The notes: generated by a model not told the origin, from the letters alone. A stretch of DNA of 64,000 bases from Asanoa ishikariensis (GCF_900107455.1 NZ_FNQB01000002.1:1488001-1552000); one strand, 5' to 3'. Numbered from the stretch's first letter, positions 33,776 through 42,510 are shown. Program-made: numbers and translations.

Positions 33776-35211
33776 AACCCGGGCGGGTGTGGCGCCGGCT
33801 CAGCCTGCGCGGCCGGCTGATGGTGGTCGGCGTCTCCGGGCTGGTCGCCGGCCTGCTGGTGGGCGGCGTGCTGCTGGTCACGGTGCTCGGCAGCACCCTG
33901 CACCGGGGCGCGGAGGACGCCGCCACCAAGACCGCGAGCGCGCTGGCCGAGCTGATCGCCGCCGACTCGCTGCCCGACCCGCTGCCGGTCTCCGGCGACG
34001 ACGTCCGCGCCCAGGTGATCGACGACGAGGGCCGGGTGGTCGCGGCGTCGCTGGGTGCCGACCGGCTGGTGCCGTTCCTCTACCCGGGCGAACGACCGGT
34101 GCGCGGCGGCGACGAGCCGCACAGCGTCTACATCGACGGGGAGCGGATCGGGGTCACCGGCCCGGTGCAGGTGGTCGCGGTGGAGGCCGGCACGCCCGAC
34201 GCGCCCCGCACCGTGCTGGTCGCGAAGTCCCTCGGCGACCTGGTCCGCGCCGTCGACCTGCTCAAGCACTCGCTGCTGATCGCGTACCCGCTGCTGGTGG
34301 CTTTGCTCGCGGCGATCGCCTGGCGGGTGATCGGTGCGACGCTGCGCCCGGTCGAGACTCTGCGGGCCGGCGCGCAGGCGATCACCGACGGCGCCCGGGC
34401 CGACCGGCTGCCGTTGCCGGCGTCCCGCGACGAGATCCACCGGTTGGCCGTGACGCTCAACGGCATGCTGGCCCGGCTCGAGGGCGCGCGGGCGCGGCAG
34501 CGGGCGTTCGTCGCCGACGCCGCGCACGAGCTGCGCTCGCCGCTGACCAACCTGCGCACCGAGCTCGAGGTGGCGCAGCGGATCGGGGAGGCCCCCGACA
34601 CCGAGGACCTGCTGGCCGACGTGCGCCGGCTCGGCCGCCTGGTCGACGACCTGCTGCTGCTGGCCCGCTCCGACGACCTGGCCGGCCGCCCCGACCCGGT
34701 GACCGGCCCGGTCGACGTGGGTTCGTTGCTCGCCGCCATCGCGGCCCGCTATCCGGCCAGGGTCACCCTGCGGCCGGTCGCCGGAGCGCCGTGGACGGTC
34801 GGCGACGAGGCGGCGCTCGACCGGGTGGTGGCCAACCTGGTCGACAACGCGGTCCGGCACGCGCGGGAGCGGGTCGAGCTTGCCGCCGCCCTGGCCGGCG
34901 ACCAGGTGGAGATCACCGTGACCGACGATGGTCCGGGCATCCCGGAGGCCGACCGGGAGCGGGTGTTCGACCGGTTCACCCGGCTCGACGACGCCCGGGC
35001 GCGGGACGCGGGCGGTGCGGGGCTCGGGCTGTCGATCGTGCGGGAGTTGGTCGCCCGGCACGGCGGCACCGTCACCCTCGGCGACGCGGCGCCGGGCCTG
35101 GTGGCCACGGTGCGCCTGCCCGCGGCGTCGATCACCGAGGCCGGGCCGGAAACCCCTCAGCCGCGGTCGGTGCAGACGGGCTTGGCCCGGCCGACCACGC
35201 CGGCCGGATAG
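33772..35211 (+). CDS. Membrane sensor histidine kinase
   Basis: 479 residues from GTG 33772. Two membrane helices (about 15-38 and 165-188) frame an extracytoplasmic domain of about 125 residues. HAMP domain follows, then the H box FVADAAHELRSPLTNLRTELE, N box LVDNAVRHA, DDGPGIPEADRERVFDRFTR and GGAGLGLSIVRELV. It should phosphorylate the regulator encoded just upstream. The last 55 bp overlap the 3' end of the convergent TPR gene, an unusually long antisense overlap. Confidence 0.93.
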   Translation: MKPGRVWRRLSLRGRLMVVGVSGLVAGLLVGGVLLVTVLGSTLHRGAEDAATKTASALAELIAADSLPDPLPVSGDDVRAQVIDDEGRVVAASLGADRLVPFLYPGERPVRGGDEPHSVYIDGERIGVTGPVQVVAVEAGTPDAPRTVLVAKSLGDLVRAVDLLKHSLLIAYPLLVALLAAIAWRVIGATLRPVETLRAGAQAITDGARADRLPLPASRDEIHRLAVTLNGMLARLEGARARQRAFVADAAHELRSPLTNLRTELEVAQRIGEAPDTEDLLADVRRLGRLVDDLLLLARSDDLAGRPDPVTGPVDVGSLLAAIAARYPARVTLRPVAGAPWTVGDEAALDRVVANLVDNAVRHARERVELAAALAGDQVEITVTDDGPGIPEADRERVFDRFTRLDDARARDAGGAGLGLSIVRELVARHGGTVTLGDAAPGLVATVRLPAASITEAGPETPQPRSVQTGLARPTTPAG

Positions 35212-37220
35212 TTCACGCCCACGACGAAGCAGTAGTCGCTGGTCGGGTCGAGCCCGTAGACGACGAAGTTGTCGCTGCCGGCGGGTAGCTGCTCGATCGG
35301 GCGCGGCTGCTGGCCGGTGCGGCCCGCCGACACCACGACCGTCCCGGCGGCGCCGGCCGGATATTTCCAGCGCAGCGTGACCTGGTCGGTGCCGTCGTTC
35401 AGGGCGACGCTGCCCGGCGGGGTGCCGGCCCGGGCGGTGGGCGGCGCGGTGGTGGGTGGCGGCGCCGTGCTGGTGGCCGGCACGGTGCGCGGCGTGGTCG
35501 GTTGGCTGACGGTGCCGGTGCCGGTGCCGTCGCGGTCGATCAGCGCGAACCCGGCGATCACCGCGGCGGCGCCGAGCACGACCACCAGGAGGCCGGCGAT
35601 CACCAGCGGGGTCACCCGGCGCTTGGGCCTCGCGTACGGGACGGGTAGCTGGTCGGCCGGGCGCCGCTCGGGCAGCCGGGCCGCGCGGCGCTCCGCCTCT
35701 TCGCCGGCCTCCAGCTCACGGGGGTAGGTCGCGGCGGCCGCGCCGGGTTCGGTGCCCCAGAGGGCGCGGTCCCACTCCTGCTCCGGTGGTGGCGGGTCGG
35801 CCGAGGGCTGCGCCCAGCGCTCGTCGTCGTGTCGCCGCGCCGCCCAGGCCTCGTCGTCCGGCCGGGCGTCCCAGCCGGTGCCGTCGTCCCAGCCTTCCCC
35901 ACCCGGGTCGTCCCAGGTCTCGCTGCTGGTGTTGTCCCAGGTGGCGCTCTCCTGACGGCGCCACACCTCGTCGCCGACCTCGGCCGGCTCCCGCCGGCGG
36001 GCCCATTCCGACCGGTCCTGGTCGCTGGCGTGCTGGTCCCACCCGGTGCGATCGGCCCGGTCCCGCCACGCCGTGTCGGGGGTCGGCTGCGCCTCGGCGG
36101 GCCACAGCGGGCGCTCCGGGGCGCGCTGTGCGGGCGGCGACCAGGCTTCCAGCGGCGGCTCGGTGTCGGGCGGGTAGGTCTCGGTGGCGTACGCGTCGCG
36201 CAGGTCGGAGCCGGGCGCGAAGTGGTCCGGCACCTCGTCGTCGGCGGCGTGCCGCGGTCGGATCGGCCCGCCGTCGTCGTCGAGCGCGGCGCCGCTGCCG
36301 AAGCCGTCGCGCAGGGTCGGGGTGACCGGGGCCGGTGCCACCGGTGGCGGGGCGACCGGGGTCGGCGCGACCGGCGGCGGGGTCATCGGCTGGGGCACGA
36401 CCGGCGGGGTGTGCTCGGGCACCGGGGTGAACGCCCGGATGTAGCCGCTGCCGGCCGGTGAGCTCGTCGAGCGCGGCGGTGGCGGGCCCGAGCCCGCCAT
36501 CGCGATCCGTTCGCTGTCCTCGACCGTGCAGACGTGGTTGGGATCGGCCGCCGCCCGGGCCAGCGCGGCCACCTGTGCGATCAGCGGGTGCTCGGGTGGC
36601 AGGTGCGTGCGGCACAGCTCCTGCGCGAGCGCGAGGTGGGCGTGCGAGGCGTCGAGCCGACCGCAGTCGCGCTCCATCGCGCCGAGCTTGGCCAGCATCC
36701 GGATGCCGGCCGGCCGGTCGTCGCCGTAGACCTCGTGGTGCATCTCCCAGGCGTCCTCGAGCCGGGCGCGGGCGGCGGCGCAGTCACCACGGGCGTATTC
36801 GACGGTGGCCAGGTCGGCATGGACGGCCAGCACGCGCGCCGACTCGGGACCCTCGGCGGCGGACAGCTCGAGGATCACGTCGTGGTAGAGCCGGGCCGCC
36901 CGCTCGTGCGCGCCGACCCGGTGCAGCACCGCCGCGAGTGTGGTGGCGGTGTCGACGGTGCGCGGGTCGTGCGCGCCGTAGAGCCGGGTGGTCGCCGAGT
37001 AGGCGTAGGACGCCCAGCCCCGGGCGCCGTGCGCCTCGCCGAGCGAGAGCAGCACCTTGGCCTGCAGGGCGGCGGCCAGGGCGAGCTCGTCGGTCGCGGT
37101 CGAGGGGGAGGGGTCAGCCGTGGCGAGGGCGCTGCCGAGCAGCTCTTCCGCGCCGGCCAGGTCACCGGCGTGGATCCGGTCCTGCGCCCGCGTGGTGAGG
37201 TCACCGAGGCCGATGGACAT
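35157..37220 (-). CDS. TPR protein with Pro-rich linker, membrane helix and C-terminal FN3-like domain
   Basis: 687 residues from ATG 37220. The N-terminal 250 residues are tetratricopeptide-like (AGDLAGAEELLGSAL, ADLATVEYARGDCAAARARLEDAWEMH). A long low-complexity stretch (about 255-525) is rich in Pro, Trp, Asp and Glu. One membrane helix (about 540-562, TPLVIAGLLVVVLGAAAVIAGFAL) then a Thr/Pro stalk and a small FN3-like beta domain (VTLRWKYPAGAAGTVVVS, PTSDYCFVVGV) outside. This organisation is common in actinobacterial scaffold proteins linked to kinases or secretion, but no function is assigned. Confidence 0.88.
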   Translation of the reverse strand: MSIGLGDLTTRAQDRIHAGDLAGAEELLGSALATADPSPSTATDELALAAALQAKVLLSLGEAHGARGWASYAYSATTRLYGAHDPRTVDTATTLAAVLHRVGAHERAARLYHDVILELSAAEGPESARVLAVHADLATVEYARGDCAAARARLEDAWEMHHEVYGDDRPAGIRMLAKLGAMERDCGRLDASHAHLALAQELCRTHLPPEHPLIAQVAALARAAADPNHVCTVEDSERIAMAGSGPPPPRSTSSPAGSGYIRAFTPVPEHTPPVVPQPMTPPPVAPTPVAPPPVAPAPVTPTLRDGFGSGAALDDDGGPIRPRHAADDEVPDHFAPGSDLRDAYATETYPPDTEPPLEAWSPPAQRAPERPLWPAEAQPTPDTAWRDRADRTGWDQHASDQDRSEWARRREPAEVGDEVWRRQESATWDNTSSETWDDPGGEGWDDGTGWDARPDDEAWAARRHDDERWAQPSADPPPPEQEWDRALWGTEPGAAAATYPRELEAGEEAERRAARLPERRPADQLPVPYARPKRRVTPLVIAGLLVVVLGAAAVIAGFALIDRDGTGTGTVSQPTTPRTVPATSTAPPPTTAPPTARAGTPPGSVALNDGTDQVTLRWKYPAGAAGTVVVSAGRTGQQPRPIEQLPAGSDNFVVYGLDPTSDYCFVVGVNYPAGVVGRAKPVCTDRG

Positions 37221-37346
37221 CGCCTCATCGTGCTTGTCCGGCGACGTTCTGTACAAGAGCCAGTTGGCCGAGATATTGACCGGACCCTACGTGACCTGGG
37301 GCTGTGCGCGAGGAAGTCGTCCGTTCGTGCGCATGGTGCACGTCCG

Positions 37347-37805
37347 TTATGCGCGGTGCTCCTTGAGCCCGCCGAGGATCGCGTCGCTGATCCGGCGCAG
37401 CTCAGCGACCTGGCTCGGGTTGAGCTGGTCGAAGAGATGGCTGCGTACGCCCTCCACGTGGCCGGGCGCCGCCTCGGTGAGCTGCCGCATTCCCTCGTCG
37501 GTGAGCACCGCGAGCTGGCCGCGGCGGTCGGTGGGGCAGTCCTGGCGTCGCACCCAGCCGGACTCCTCCAGCCGGGCCACCGCGTGCGAGAGGCGGCTGC
37601 GGGACGATCCGCAGGCGTCGGCGAGCTCGCTCATCCGCATGTTGTGCTCGGGTGCCTCGGAGAGCCTGACCAGGATCTCGTAGTAGGCGTGCGGCATGCC
37701 GGCCTCGTGCTGCAACTCGCGGTCGAGGGCGTCCATCAGGGCCCGGGTCGCACCGAGGAACGCACGCCAGGTCGCCTGCTCCTGGTCGTCCAGCCATCGC
37801 GTCAT
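37347..37805 (-). CDS. MarR-family transcriptional regulator
   Basis: 152 residues with the MarR winged helix: MRMSELADACGSSRSRLSHAVARLEESGWVRR then the wing CPTDRRGQLAVLTDEG, and flanking dimerisation helices. Divergent from a VOC-family gene with only 57 bp between starts; an 18-bp palindrome lies in that gap over both promoters. It probably represses itself and the VOC gene until a phenolic or oxidant ligand binds, as is common in such pairs. Confidence 0.92.
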   Translation of the reverse strand: MTRWLDDQEQATWRAFLGATRALMDALDRELQHEAGMPHAYYEILVRLSEAPEHNMRMSELADACGSSRSRLSHAVARLEESGWVRRQDCPTDRRGQLAVLTDEGMRQLTEAAPGHVEGVRSHLFDQLNPSQVAELRRISDAILGGLKEHRA

Positions 37806-37823
37806 GGCGACATCATACCGTCA

Positions 37824-37855
37824 TAGTTGAACTCTCAACTAATTAGCGCTACCGT
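37824..37855. promoter_or_regulatory. MarR operator and VOC-gene promoter
   Basis: A perfect palindrome TAGTTGAACTCTCAACTA (37824-37841; 7-bp arms, 4-base centre). On the plus strand TTGAAC (37827-37832), 17-base spacer and TACCGT (37850-37855) give a promoter whose -35 is inside the palindrome; the VOC ATG follows 7 bases later, so the message is nearly leaderless. The palindrome also lies in the MarR gene's own promoter region. Confidence 0.78.
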
Positions 37856-37862
37856 GGAGCAC

Positions 37863-38381
37863 ATGGGCATCCACCGACTCAACCACGCGGTCCTCTACGT
37901 CAGTGACCTGGCTCGCAGCGTCGCCTTCTACCAGGACGTGCTCGGGTTCAAGAAGGTCCCGATGACGCCCGACGGGTTCGCGGGCGCCGCGTTCCTCCAG
38001 GCCAAGGACTCGACCAACGACCACGACCTCGGGCTGTTCGAGGTGGCCGGTGCCGGGCCGTCGCCGGCCGGGCGGGCCACCGTCGGCCTCTACCACCTCG
38101 CCTGGGAGGTGGACACGCTCGACGAGCTTTCGGCGACCGCCGAGCGGCTGGCCGCGGCGGGCGCCCTCGTCGGCTCCTCCGACCACGGCAGCACCAAGTC
38201 GCTCTACGGTCGCGACCCGGACGGGCTCGAGTTCGAGATCGTCTGGCTGATCCCCGCCGACAAGCTCGACGCCGCCGCGCTCGACGCGCGTCGCCGGATC
38301 GGCCGGCTCGACCTGGCGGCGGAGAAGGCCCGCTACGGGGGCCAGACGCGAGGCGGTGTCGGGATCTCCGTTCCCGTGTGA
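37863..38381 (+). CDS. VOC-family (glyoxalase/dioxygenase-type) protein
   Basis: 172 residues from ATG 37863. Two beta-alpha-beta-beta-beta modules: INHAVLYVSDLARSVAFYQDVLGF-like start (LNHAVLYVSDLARSVAFYQ) and GLYHLAWEVDTLDELSATAERLAAAG, with metal ligands likely His (LNH, YHLAW) and Glu (LEFEIVW). This is the catechol-2,3-dioxygenase/glyoxalase subtype. Regulation by the divergent MarR protein suggests detoxification of aromatic or reactive compounds. The substrate is unknown. Confidence 0.9.
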   Translation: MGIHRLNHAVLYVSDLARSVAFYQDVLGFKKVPMTPDGFAGAAFLQAKDSTNDHDLGLFEVAGAGPSPAGRATVGLYHLAWEVDTLDELSATAERLAAAGALVGSSDHGSTKSLYGRDPDGLEFEIVWLIPADKLDAAALDARRRIGRLDLAAEKARYGGQTRGGVGISVPV

Positions 38382-38405
38382 GGTCTTTTCCGCCAGAATG
38401 ACGGC

Positions 38406-39302
38406 ATGGGCGGGCCGATCGACGACGTCGTGCGGGAGATCCTCGTGCGGCAGCTCGACGCATGGGGTCCGGCCGCGCTGCACCGGTCCAAGCGGGCGAC
38501 CTTCGCGCAGGCCTACGGCGGCCCGCCGGACGGGCTGCCCGAGGCGGCGCTGCGGGTCTTCGACGAGTTCACCGACCTGCTGCGCGGGCGCCGGCTGACC
38601 GCGCCGGTGATCGCGCCCAGCCCGGACCGCGCCGCGCTCGACGCGGTCTACCAGGAGCTCGACCGGCCGTCCGGCTTGGACATCCACGCCGTCGACGGCG
38701 GCGTCGACACGTTGCCGGCGGTGCTCACCGCGGCCTCCGCGGCCGGCGCACCGCTGCTCGCCTTCCTCGACGCCGCGACCGGCCCGCCGTCCGCGGCGAC
38801 CCTCGCGGCGGTCGCGCGCGGCAAGCCGGGCGAGCTGCTGCTCGTGCTGGCCGAGGGTTTCCGCGAGCACCGGGCGATGCTCAGCGCCGCCGGGTTCCCG
38901 CTGGTCGCCGACGTCGAGTTGGTCGCCCGCGACGGCAGCGCCCGGCTGGTCGTGTTCGCCACCGGGTCCGGCAAGAGCCTCGACACGTTCAAGGACGCGA
39001 TGTGGGCGGTGGACGAATACGCGGGCGTCCGCTACCGCGACCCGCACGACCCGGAAGGGCACCTGCTCGACATCTCCGAGCGGCCGCACCCGGGGCCGCT
39101 GCGCCGCGAGCTGTTGGCCCACCTGGCCGAGGTGGGCCGGGCGACGGTCACCGAGCTACGCCAGTTCACCGTGACCGACACCGTCTACCGCGCGGGTGAC
39201 GCCAACCGGGTGCTCACCACGCTGCTCAACGCCGGCCAGGTGACCCGCGACCCGCCCGCCGGCCGGCTCGGCGGCGATGTGGTCATTTCTTCTGGCGGCT
39301 AG
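38406..39302 (+). CDS. Hypothetical protein with nucleotide-fold-like middle and winged-helix end
   Basis: 298 residues. N-terminal helices (PIDDVVREILVRQLDAW), an alpha/beta middle (APLLAFLDAATGPPSA, GELLLVLAEGFREHRAM) that reads like a Rossmann fold, GKSLDTFKDAMWAVDEYAGVRYRDPHDPEG, and a C-terminal winged-helix-like segment (LRRELLAHLAEVGRATVTELRQFTV). The last two pieces remind me of three-Cys-motif partner (TcmP) proteins, but the match is from memory and weak. Convergent with and overlapping the ion-channel gene by 20 bp. Confidence 0.72.
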   Translation: MGGPIDDVVREILVRQLDAWGPAALHRSKRATFAQAYGGPPDGLPEAALRVFDEFTDLLRGRRLTAPVIAPSPDRAALDAVYQELDRPSGLDIHAVDGGVDTLPAVLTAASAAGAPLLAFLDAATGPPSAATLAAVARGKPGELLLVLAEGFREHRAMLSAAGFPLVADVELVARDGSARLVVFATGSGKSLDTFKDAMWAVDEYAGVRYRDPHDPEGHLLDISERPHPGPLRRELLAHLAEVGRATVTELRQFTVTDTVYRAGDANRVLTTLLNAGQVTRDPPAGRLGGDVVISSGG

Positions 39303-39780
39303 CCCGTACCCGGGCGGTGCCCTGGTTGATCAGCAGAGACGCGCCGGTCGCCAGCACAACGATGTTGAACACCATCTGGAAGATGACCAGCACCCGCGCT
39401 CCCTGGCCGGACGCGTGGATGTCGCCGAAGCCGACGGTGAACAACGTGCTCAGCGCGAAGTAGAGAGCGTCGGTCCGGGTGGATAGCCCCTGGAACTGCG
39501 TGGGCAGGGAGATCGCGACCACGTAGTCGGCCAGGGCGAACGCCATCGCGCCGGCCACCAGCGCGACGGCCAGGCCTTCCAGGGGAAGCTGGTCGCTGCG
39601 CAGCCGGCGCCTGATCTGCCAGACGACCAGGGTGATCGCGCCTGCGACGAAGACCAGCGCGGCCAGTGCGCGCAGGACCAACCGCCAGCCGCTGTCACCC
39701 TTCTCGACGGGCACGATGTAGTAGAGCGCGACCAGCAGCACCACCGCCGCGCCCACCCGGAGCCAGGCCGCCCGGTTCAT
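39283..39780 (-). CDS. Small potassium-channel-family protein
   Basis: 165 residues from ATG 39780 (NRAAWLRVGAAVVLLVALYYI); a GTG at 39807 would add nine residues. Four hydrophobic helices, with a pore loop between the third and fourth (TDALYFALSTLFTVGFGDIHASGQG) carrying the selectivity filter T-V-G-F-G-D, a normal variant of TVGYGD. No RCK or cNMP regulatory domain is attached. Probably a tetrameric K+ channel with two extra N-terminal helices per subunit. Confidence 0.88.
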   Translation of the reverse strand: MNRAAWLRVGAAVVLLVALYYIVPVEKGDSGWRLVLRALAALVFVAGAITLVVWQIRRRLRSDQLPLEGLAVALVAGAMAFALADYVVAISLPTQFQGLSTRTDALYFALSTLFTVGFGDIHASGQGARVLVIFQMVFNIVVLATGASLLINQGTARVRASRQKK

Positions 39781-39813
39781 ATCGGACAATCTACTCAGGG
39801 CAGACACGCTCGT

Positions 39814-39844
39814 GGCGCCCTTCCGGTGTTATCGGGAGGGCGCC
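39814..39844 (-). terminator. Hairpin terminator after the DUF4236-like gene
   Basis: Arms GGCGCCCTTCC (39814-39824) and GGGAGGGCGCC (39834-39844) pair over 11 positions with one mismatch or wobble and a 9-base loop, 16 bp after the stop of the small gene at 39861 on the minus strand. Confidence 0.7.
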
Positions 39845-39860
39845 AACGAGGGGGTGGGGA

Positions 39861-40034
39861 TTAGTTCTTGTCCTGCTTCCAGGACAGCGGCCCCGGCAGG
39901 TCGACACGGTGCGCGCGTGCCCGGGAGTTCCACGACCAGCGACCGATCTTGATGCTCCAGGAGCTGAAACCGTTCTCCGTGAAGTTCAGGATGATCGGGC
40001 CGATCTTCTTCCGCTTGCGGAACATCAGACCCAT
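39861..40034 (-). CDS. Small DUF4236-like protein (57 residues)
   Basis: ATG 40034 with AAGGAG in front; the peptide begins MGLMFRKRKKIGPIILNF, continues NGFSSWSIKIGRWSWN and ends DLPGPLSWKQDKN. The opening F-R-K-x-K-K-I-G-P and later P-G-x-L-S-W match the small DUF4236 family (a compact beta-rich protein of unknown function). It follows the Ser-x-x triplet gene on the same strand by 102 bp and has its own terminator. It is short enough to be missed by automatic calling. Confidence 0.75.
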   Translation of the reverse strand: MGLMFRKRKKIGPIILNFTENGFSSWSIKIGRWSWNSRARAHRVDLPGPLSWKQDKN

Positions 40035-40136
40035 GATCGAGCACTCCTTCGTCTCGGCCCACGGCGTCCGGTGCGCGCCGGGGTCGGTCAGGAATGTGCC
40101 CAGTGGGTCTGTTCGCGAAACCAGCTCAGTGGACGG

Positions 40137-40358
40137 TCAACCCTTCATGATGGCGGCCCGGGACGCCCACGACATGATCGAGCGCTCGGAGGCGGCCGAG
40201 AGCAGGGAGAGGGCGCTGGCCCACGAGCCGATCGAGAACGCCGAGAAGGCGCTGCCGATGGAACCGATGCTCAGGACGGACCCGATCGAACCGATCGAAA
40301 GGACCGAGCCCTTGGAGCCGATGCTGAGTACGGAGTCCTGCGAGCGGATGCAGAGCAT
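40137..40358 (-). CDS. Ser-x-x triplet-repeat protein (73 residues), unknown function
   Basis: From ATG 40358 (GGGAG upstream) the peptide begins MLCIR and then runs through 21 consecutive triplets that each start with serine: SQD, SVL, SIG, SKG, SVL, SIG, SIG and so on to SRA, ending AIMKG. The second and third positions are mostly small or hydrophobic (V, I, L, A, F, G). Part of it is also a nine-residue repeat (SVLSIGSIG twice). There is no signal peptide. A strict period of three suggests a three-fold helix (polyproline-II or beta-helix like) or an assembling fibre. I recall similar short repeats in other Micromonosporaceae, always unnamed. An upstream in-frame ATG (40394) is possible. 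Confidence 0.72.
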   Translation of the reverse strand: MLCIRSQDSVLSIGSKGSVLSIGSIGSVLSIGSIGSAFSAFSIGSWASALSLLSAASERSIMSWASRAAIMKG

Positions 40359-40417
40359 GGTCGTTCTCCCTTCCTCGCCCTCGTAGTGCCCCATCCACGC
40401 GGCGCTATTCTCGAACG

Positions 40418-41476
40418 GTGAGCCGGTCTCGGATCGCGTTGGCCATGGTCACCGTCGTCGCCCTCGTCGTGGCCGCCCTCGGCGGCGTCGCGGCCTGGCG
40501 GGGCTGGTTCAGCGAGCCCTCGGTCCCGTCCGCGCCGGACGCGGCGCCGGCCAGCGTGACCGACGTGGTCACCGGCCTGCGGGCGCCGTGGGGTCTGGCG
40601 TTCCAGCCCGACGGCACGGCGCTGGTCACCGAGCGGGACACGGCGAAGATCCTGACCGTCCAGGGCAACAGCGCACGCGAGCTCACGGTGGTCGACGAGG
40701 CGGCGCCGGCGGGCGAGGGTGGGCTGCTCGGCATCGCGACCGCCGGCGACTGGGTTTACGTCTACTACACGGCCGCCGGCGACAACCGCATCGCGCGCTT
40801 CCACCCGGACCAGCCCGACGCCCGCGAGACGATCTTCACCGGCATCCCCAAGGCCGGCAACCACAACGGCGGCCGGATCGCGTTCGGCCCCGACGGGATG
40901 CTCTACGTCGGCACCGGCGACGCGGGGGAGCGCGACGCCGCACAGGACCGCGGCAGCCTGGGCGGCAAGATCCTGCGGCTGACGCCCGAGGGCGCGCCCG
41001 CACCCGGCAACCCCTTCGGCGCCACCCCGGTCTACAGCTACGGCCACCGCAACGTCCAGGGCCTGGCCTGGGACGCGAGCGGGGCGATGTTCGCGTCCGA
41101 GTTCGGCCAGAACACCTACGACGAGCTCAACCGGATCGAGCCCGGACGCAACTACGGGTGGCCCGAGGCCGAGGGCACCTCCACCGACCCGGCGTTCACC
41201 AACCCGATCGCCACCTGGCGCACCGCGGACGCGTCGCCGAGCGGCATCGCGGTCGGCCCGGACGGCAAGGTGTGGATGGCCTGCCTGCGGGGTGAGCGGC
41301 TCTACACGATCGGCACCGACGGCGCCGGGGCGCAGACGCTGCTGCGCGGCGAGCACGGCCGGCTCCGGCACGTCGCGGCGGCGCCGGACGGGTCGATGTG
41401 GGTGCTCACGTCCAACCACGACGGGCGGGGCGACCCGGCGCCGGGTGACGACCGGATTCTGCGCATCACCCTCTGA
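40418..41476 (+). CDS. PQQ-dependent aldose sugar dehydrogenase-like (YliI/GDH-B type), exported
   Basis: 352 residues from GTG 40418. Signal anchor about 6-26; then a six-bladed propeller of soluble glucose dehydrogenase type: [77 protein letters not shown]. These include the His and Arg/Asp positions that hold PQQ and substrate in the family. It oxidises aldoses outside the membrane if PQQ is supplied. Divergent from the triplet-repeat gene. Confidence 0.9.
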   Translation: MSRSRIALAMVTVVALVVAALGGVAAWRGWFSEPSVPSAPDAAPASVTDVVTGLRAPWGLAFQPDGTALVTERDTAKILTVQGNSARELTVVDEAAPAGEGGLLGIATAGDWVYVYYTAAGDNRIARFHPDQPDARETIFTGIPKAGNHNGGRIAFGPDGMLYVGTGDAGERDAAQDRGSLGGKILRLTPEGAPAPGNPFGATPVYSYGHRNVQGLAWDASGAMFASEFGQNTYDELNRIEPGRNYGWPEAEGTSTDPAFTNPIATWRTADASPSGIAVGPDGKVWMACLRGERLYTIGTDGAGAQTLLRGEHGRLRHVAAAPDGSMWVLTSNHDGRGDPAPGDDRILRITL

Positions 41477-41564
41477 CACCGGCAATTTCGCCGATGCGCG
41501 TCCGCGTGGCCGCGCCAAACACTGGTCAACGTCGATGTCCCCCGACGGACCAGGAGCCCCCCAC

Positions 41565-42428
41565 GTGAAGACAGCCATCCGTCTGCTCGCGACGACCGCC
41601 GCGGCCGTGCTCGCCGTCGGCGTCGCGGGCGTGCCGAACGCCCTCGCCGCCGACAACCCGTACGAGCGCGGCCCCGCGCCGACCACCTCGATCCTCGACG
41701 CCACGCGCGGCCCGTACGCCACGTCGCAGACCACCGTGTCCTCGCTGGTCACCGGCTTCGGCGGCGGCATCATCTACTACCCGACCACCACCAGCGACGG
41801 TACGTTCGGCGCGATCGCGCTCTCGCCCGGTTACACCGCCGCGTGGTCGAGCATCAGTTGGCTCGGCCCGCGGATCGCCTCGCACGGCTTCGTGGTCATC
41901 GGCATCGAGACCAACAGCCGCTTCGACCAGCCCGCCAGCCGGGGCGCGCAGTTGCTCGCCGCGCTGGACTACCTGACCAACAGCAGTTCGGTGCGCACCC
42001 GGGTGGACGCGACCCGGCTGGCCGTCGGTGGGCACTCGATGGGCGGTGGCGGCACGCTCGAAGCCGCCTCGGACCGGCCGTCGTTGCAGGCCGCGATCCC
42101 GCTCGCGCCGTGGAACACCGACAAGAGCTGGTCGGAGCTGCGGGTGCCGACGCTGATCATCGGTGGCGAGAGCGACACGGTAGCGGCGGTGTCGTCGCAC
42201 TCGATCCCGTTCTACAACAGCATCCCGGCGTCGGCGGAGAAGGCGTACCTGGAGCTCAACAACGCCAGCCACTTCTTCCCGCAGAGCACCAACGCGCCGA
42301 CCGGCCGGCAGATGGTCGCCTGGTTGAAGCGGTTCGTCGACAACGACACCCGCTACGAGCAGTTCCTCTGCCCGGGCCCGAGCGGCAGCGCGATCGACGA
42401 GTACCGCAACACCTGCCCCAGTAGTTGA
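41565..42428 (+). CDS. Secreted polyester hydrolase / cutinase-like enzyme (PETase family, type I)
   Basis: 287 residues from GTG 41565. Signal peptide about 1-28 (ends PNALA). The mature start [12 protein letters not shown] and most of the fold follow Thermobifida cutinase/PET hydrolases. Catalytic triad: Ser158 (GHSMGGGG), Asp204 (GESDTVAA) and His236 (NASHFFP). Oxyanion-hole Tyr90 (SPGYT) and Met159, and the substrate-clamp Trp183 (PLAPWN) are all present. Only two cysteines (C269, C284) give the single C-terminal disulfide of type I enzymes. Natural substrates are cutin-like plant polyesters; PET activity is possible, not shown. Monocistronic, with its own terminator. Confidence 0.93.
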   Translation: MKTAIRLLATTAAAVLAVGVAGVPNALAADNPYERGPAPTTSILDATRGPYATSQTTVSSLVTGFGGGIIYYPTTTSDGTFGAIALSPGYTAAWSSISWLGPRIASHGFVVIGIETNSRFDQPASRGAQLLAALDYLTNSSSVRTRVDATRLAVGGHSMGGGGTLEAASDRPSLQAAIPLAPWNTDKSWSELRVPTLIIGGESDTVAAVSSHSIPFYNSIPASAEKAYLELNNASHFFPQSTNAPTGRQMVAWLKRFVDNDTRYEQFLCPGPSGSAIDEYRNTCPSS

Positions 42429-42442
42429 GCCGAACGCGACTG

Positions 42443-42476
42443 ACAAAGGCGCCCGTCGATCGACGGGCGTCTTTGT
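42443..42476 (+). terminator. Rho-independent terminator after the polyester hydrolase
   Basis: A 17-bp stem: arms 42443-42459 and 42460-42476, paired throughout with one G-T wobble, centred on TCGA, followed by T-rich CTTTGTTG. It starts 14 bp after the stop. Confidence 0.88.
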
Positions 42477-42510
42477 TGCCAGGAGCTTTCGGATAGGTGA
42501 CACTGGATAC

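Noticed and set aside
41565-42428. Type II (IsPETase-like) polyester hydrolase
   Set aside because: Only one cysteine pair is present; the extra active-site disulfide of type II enzymes is absent, so it is type I.
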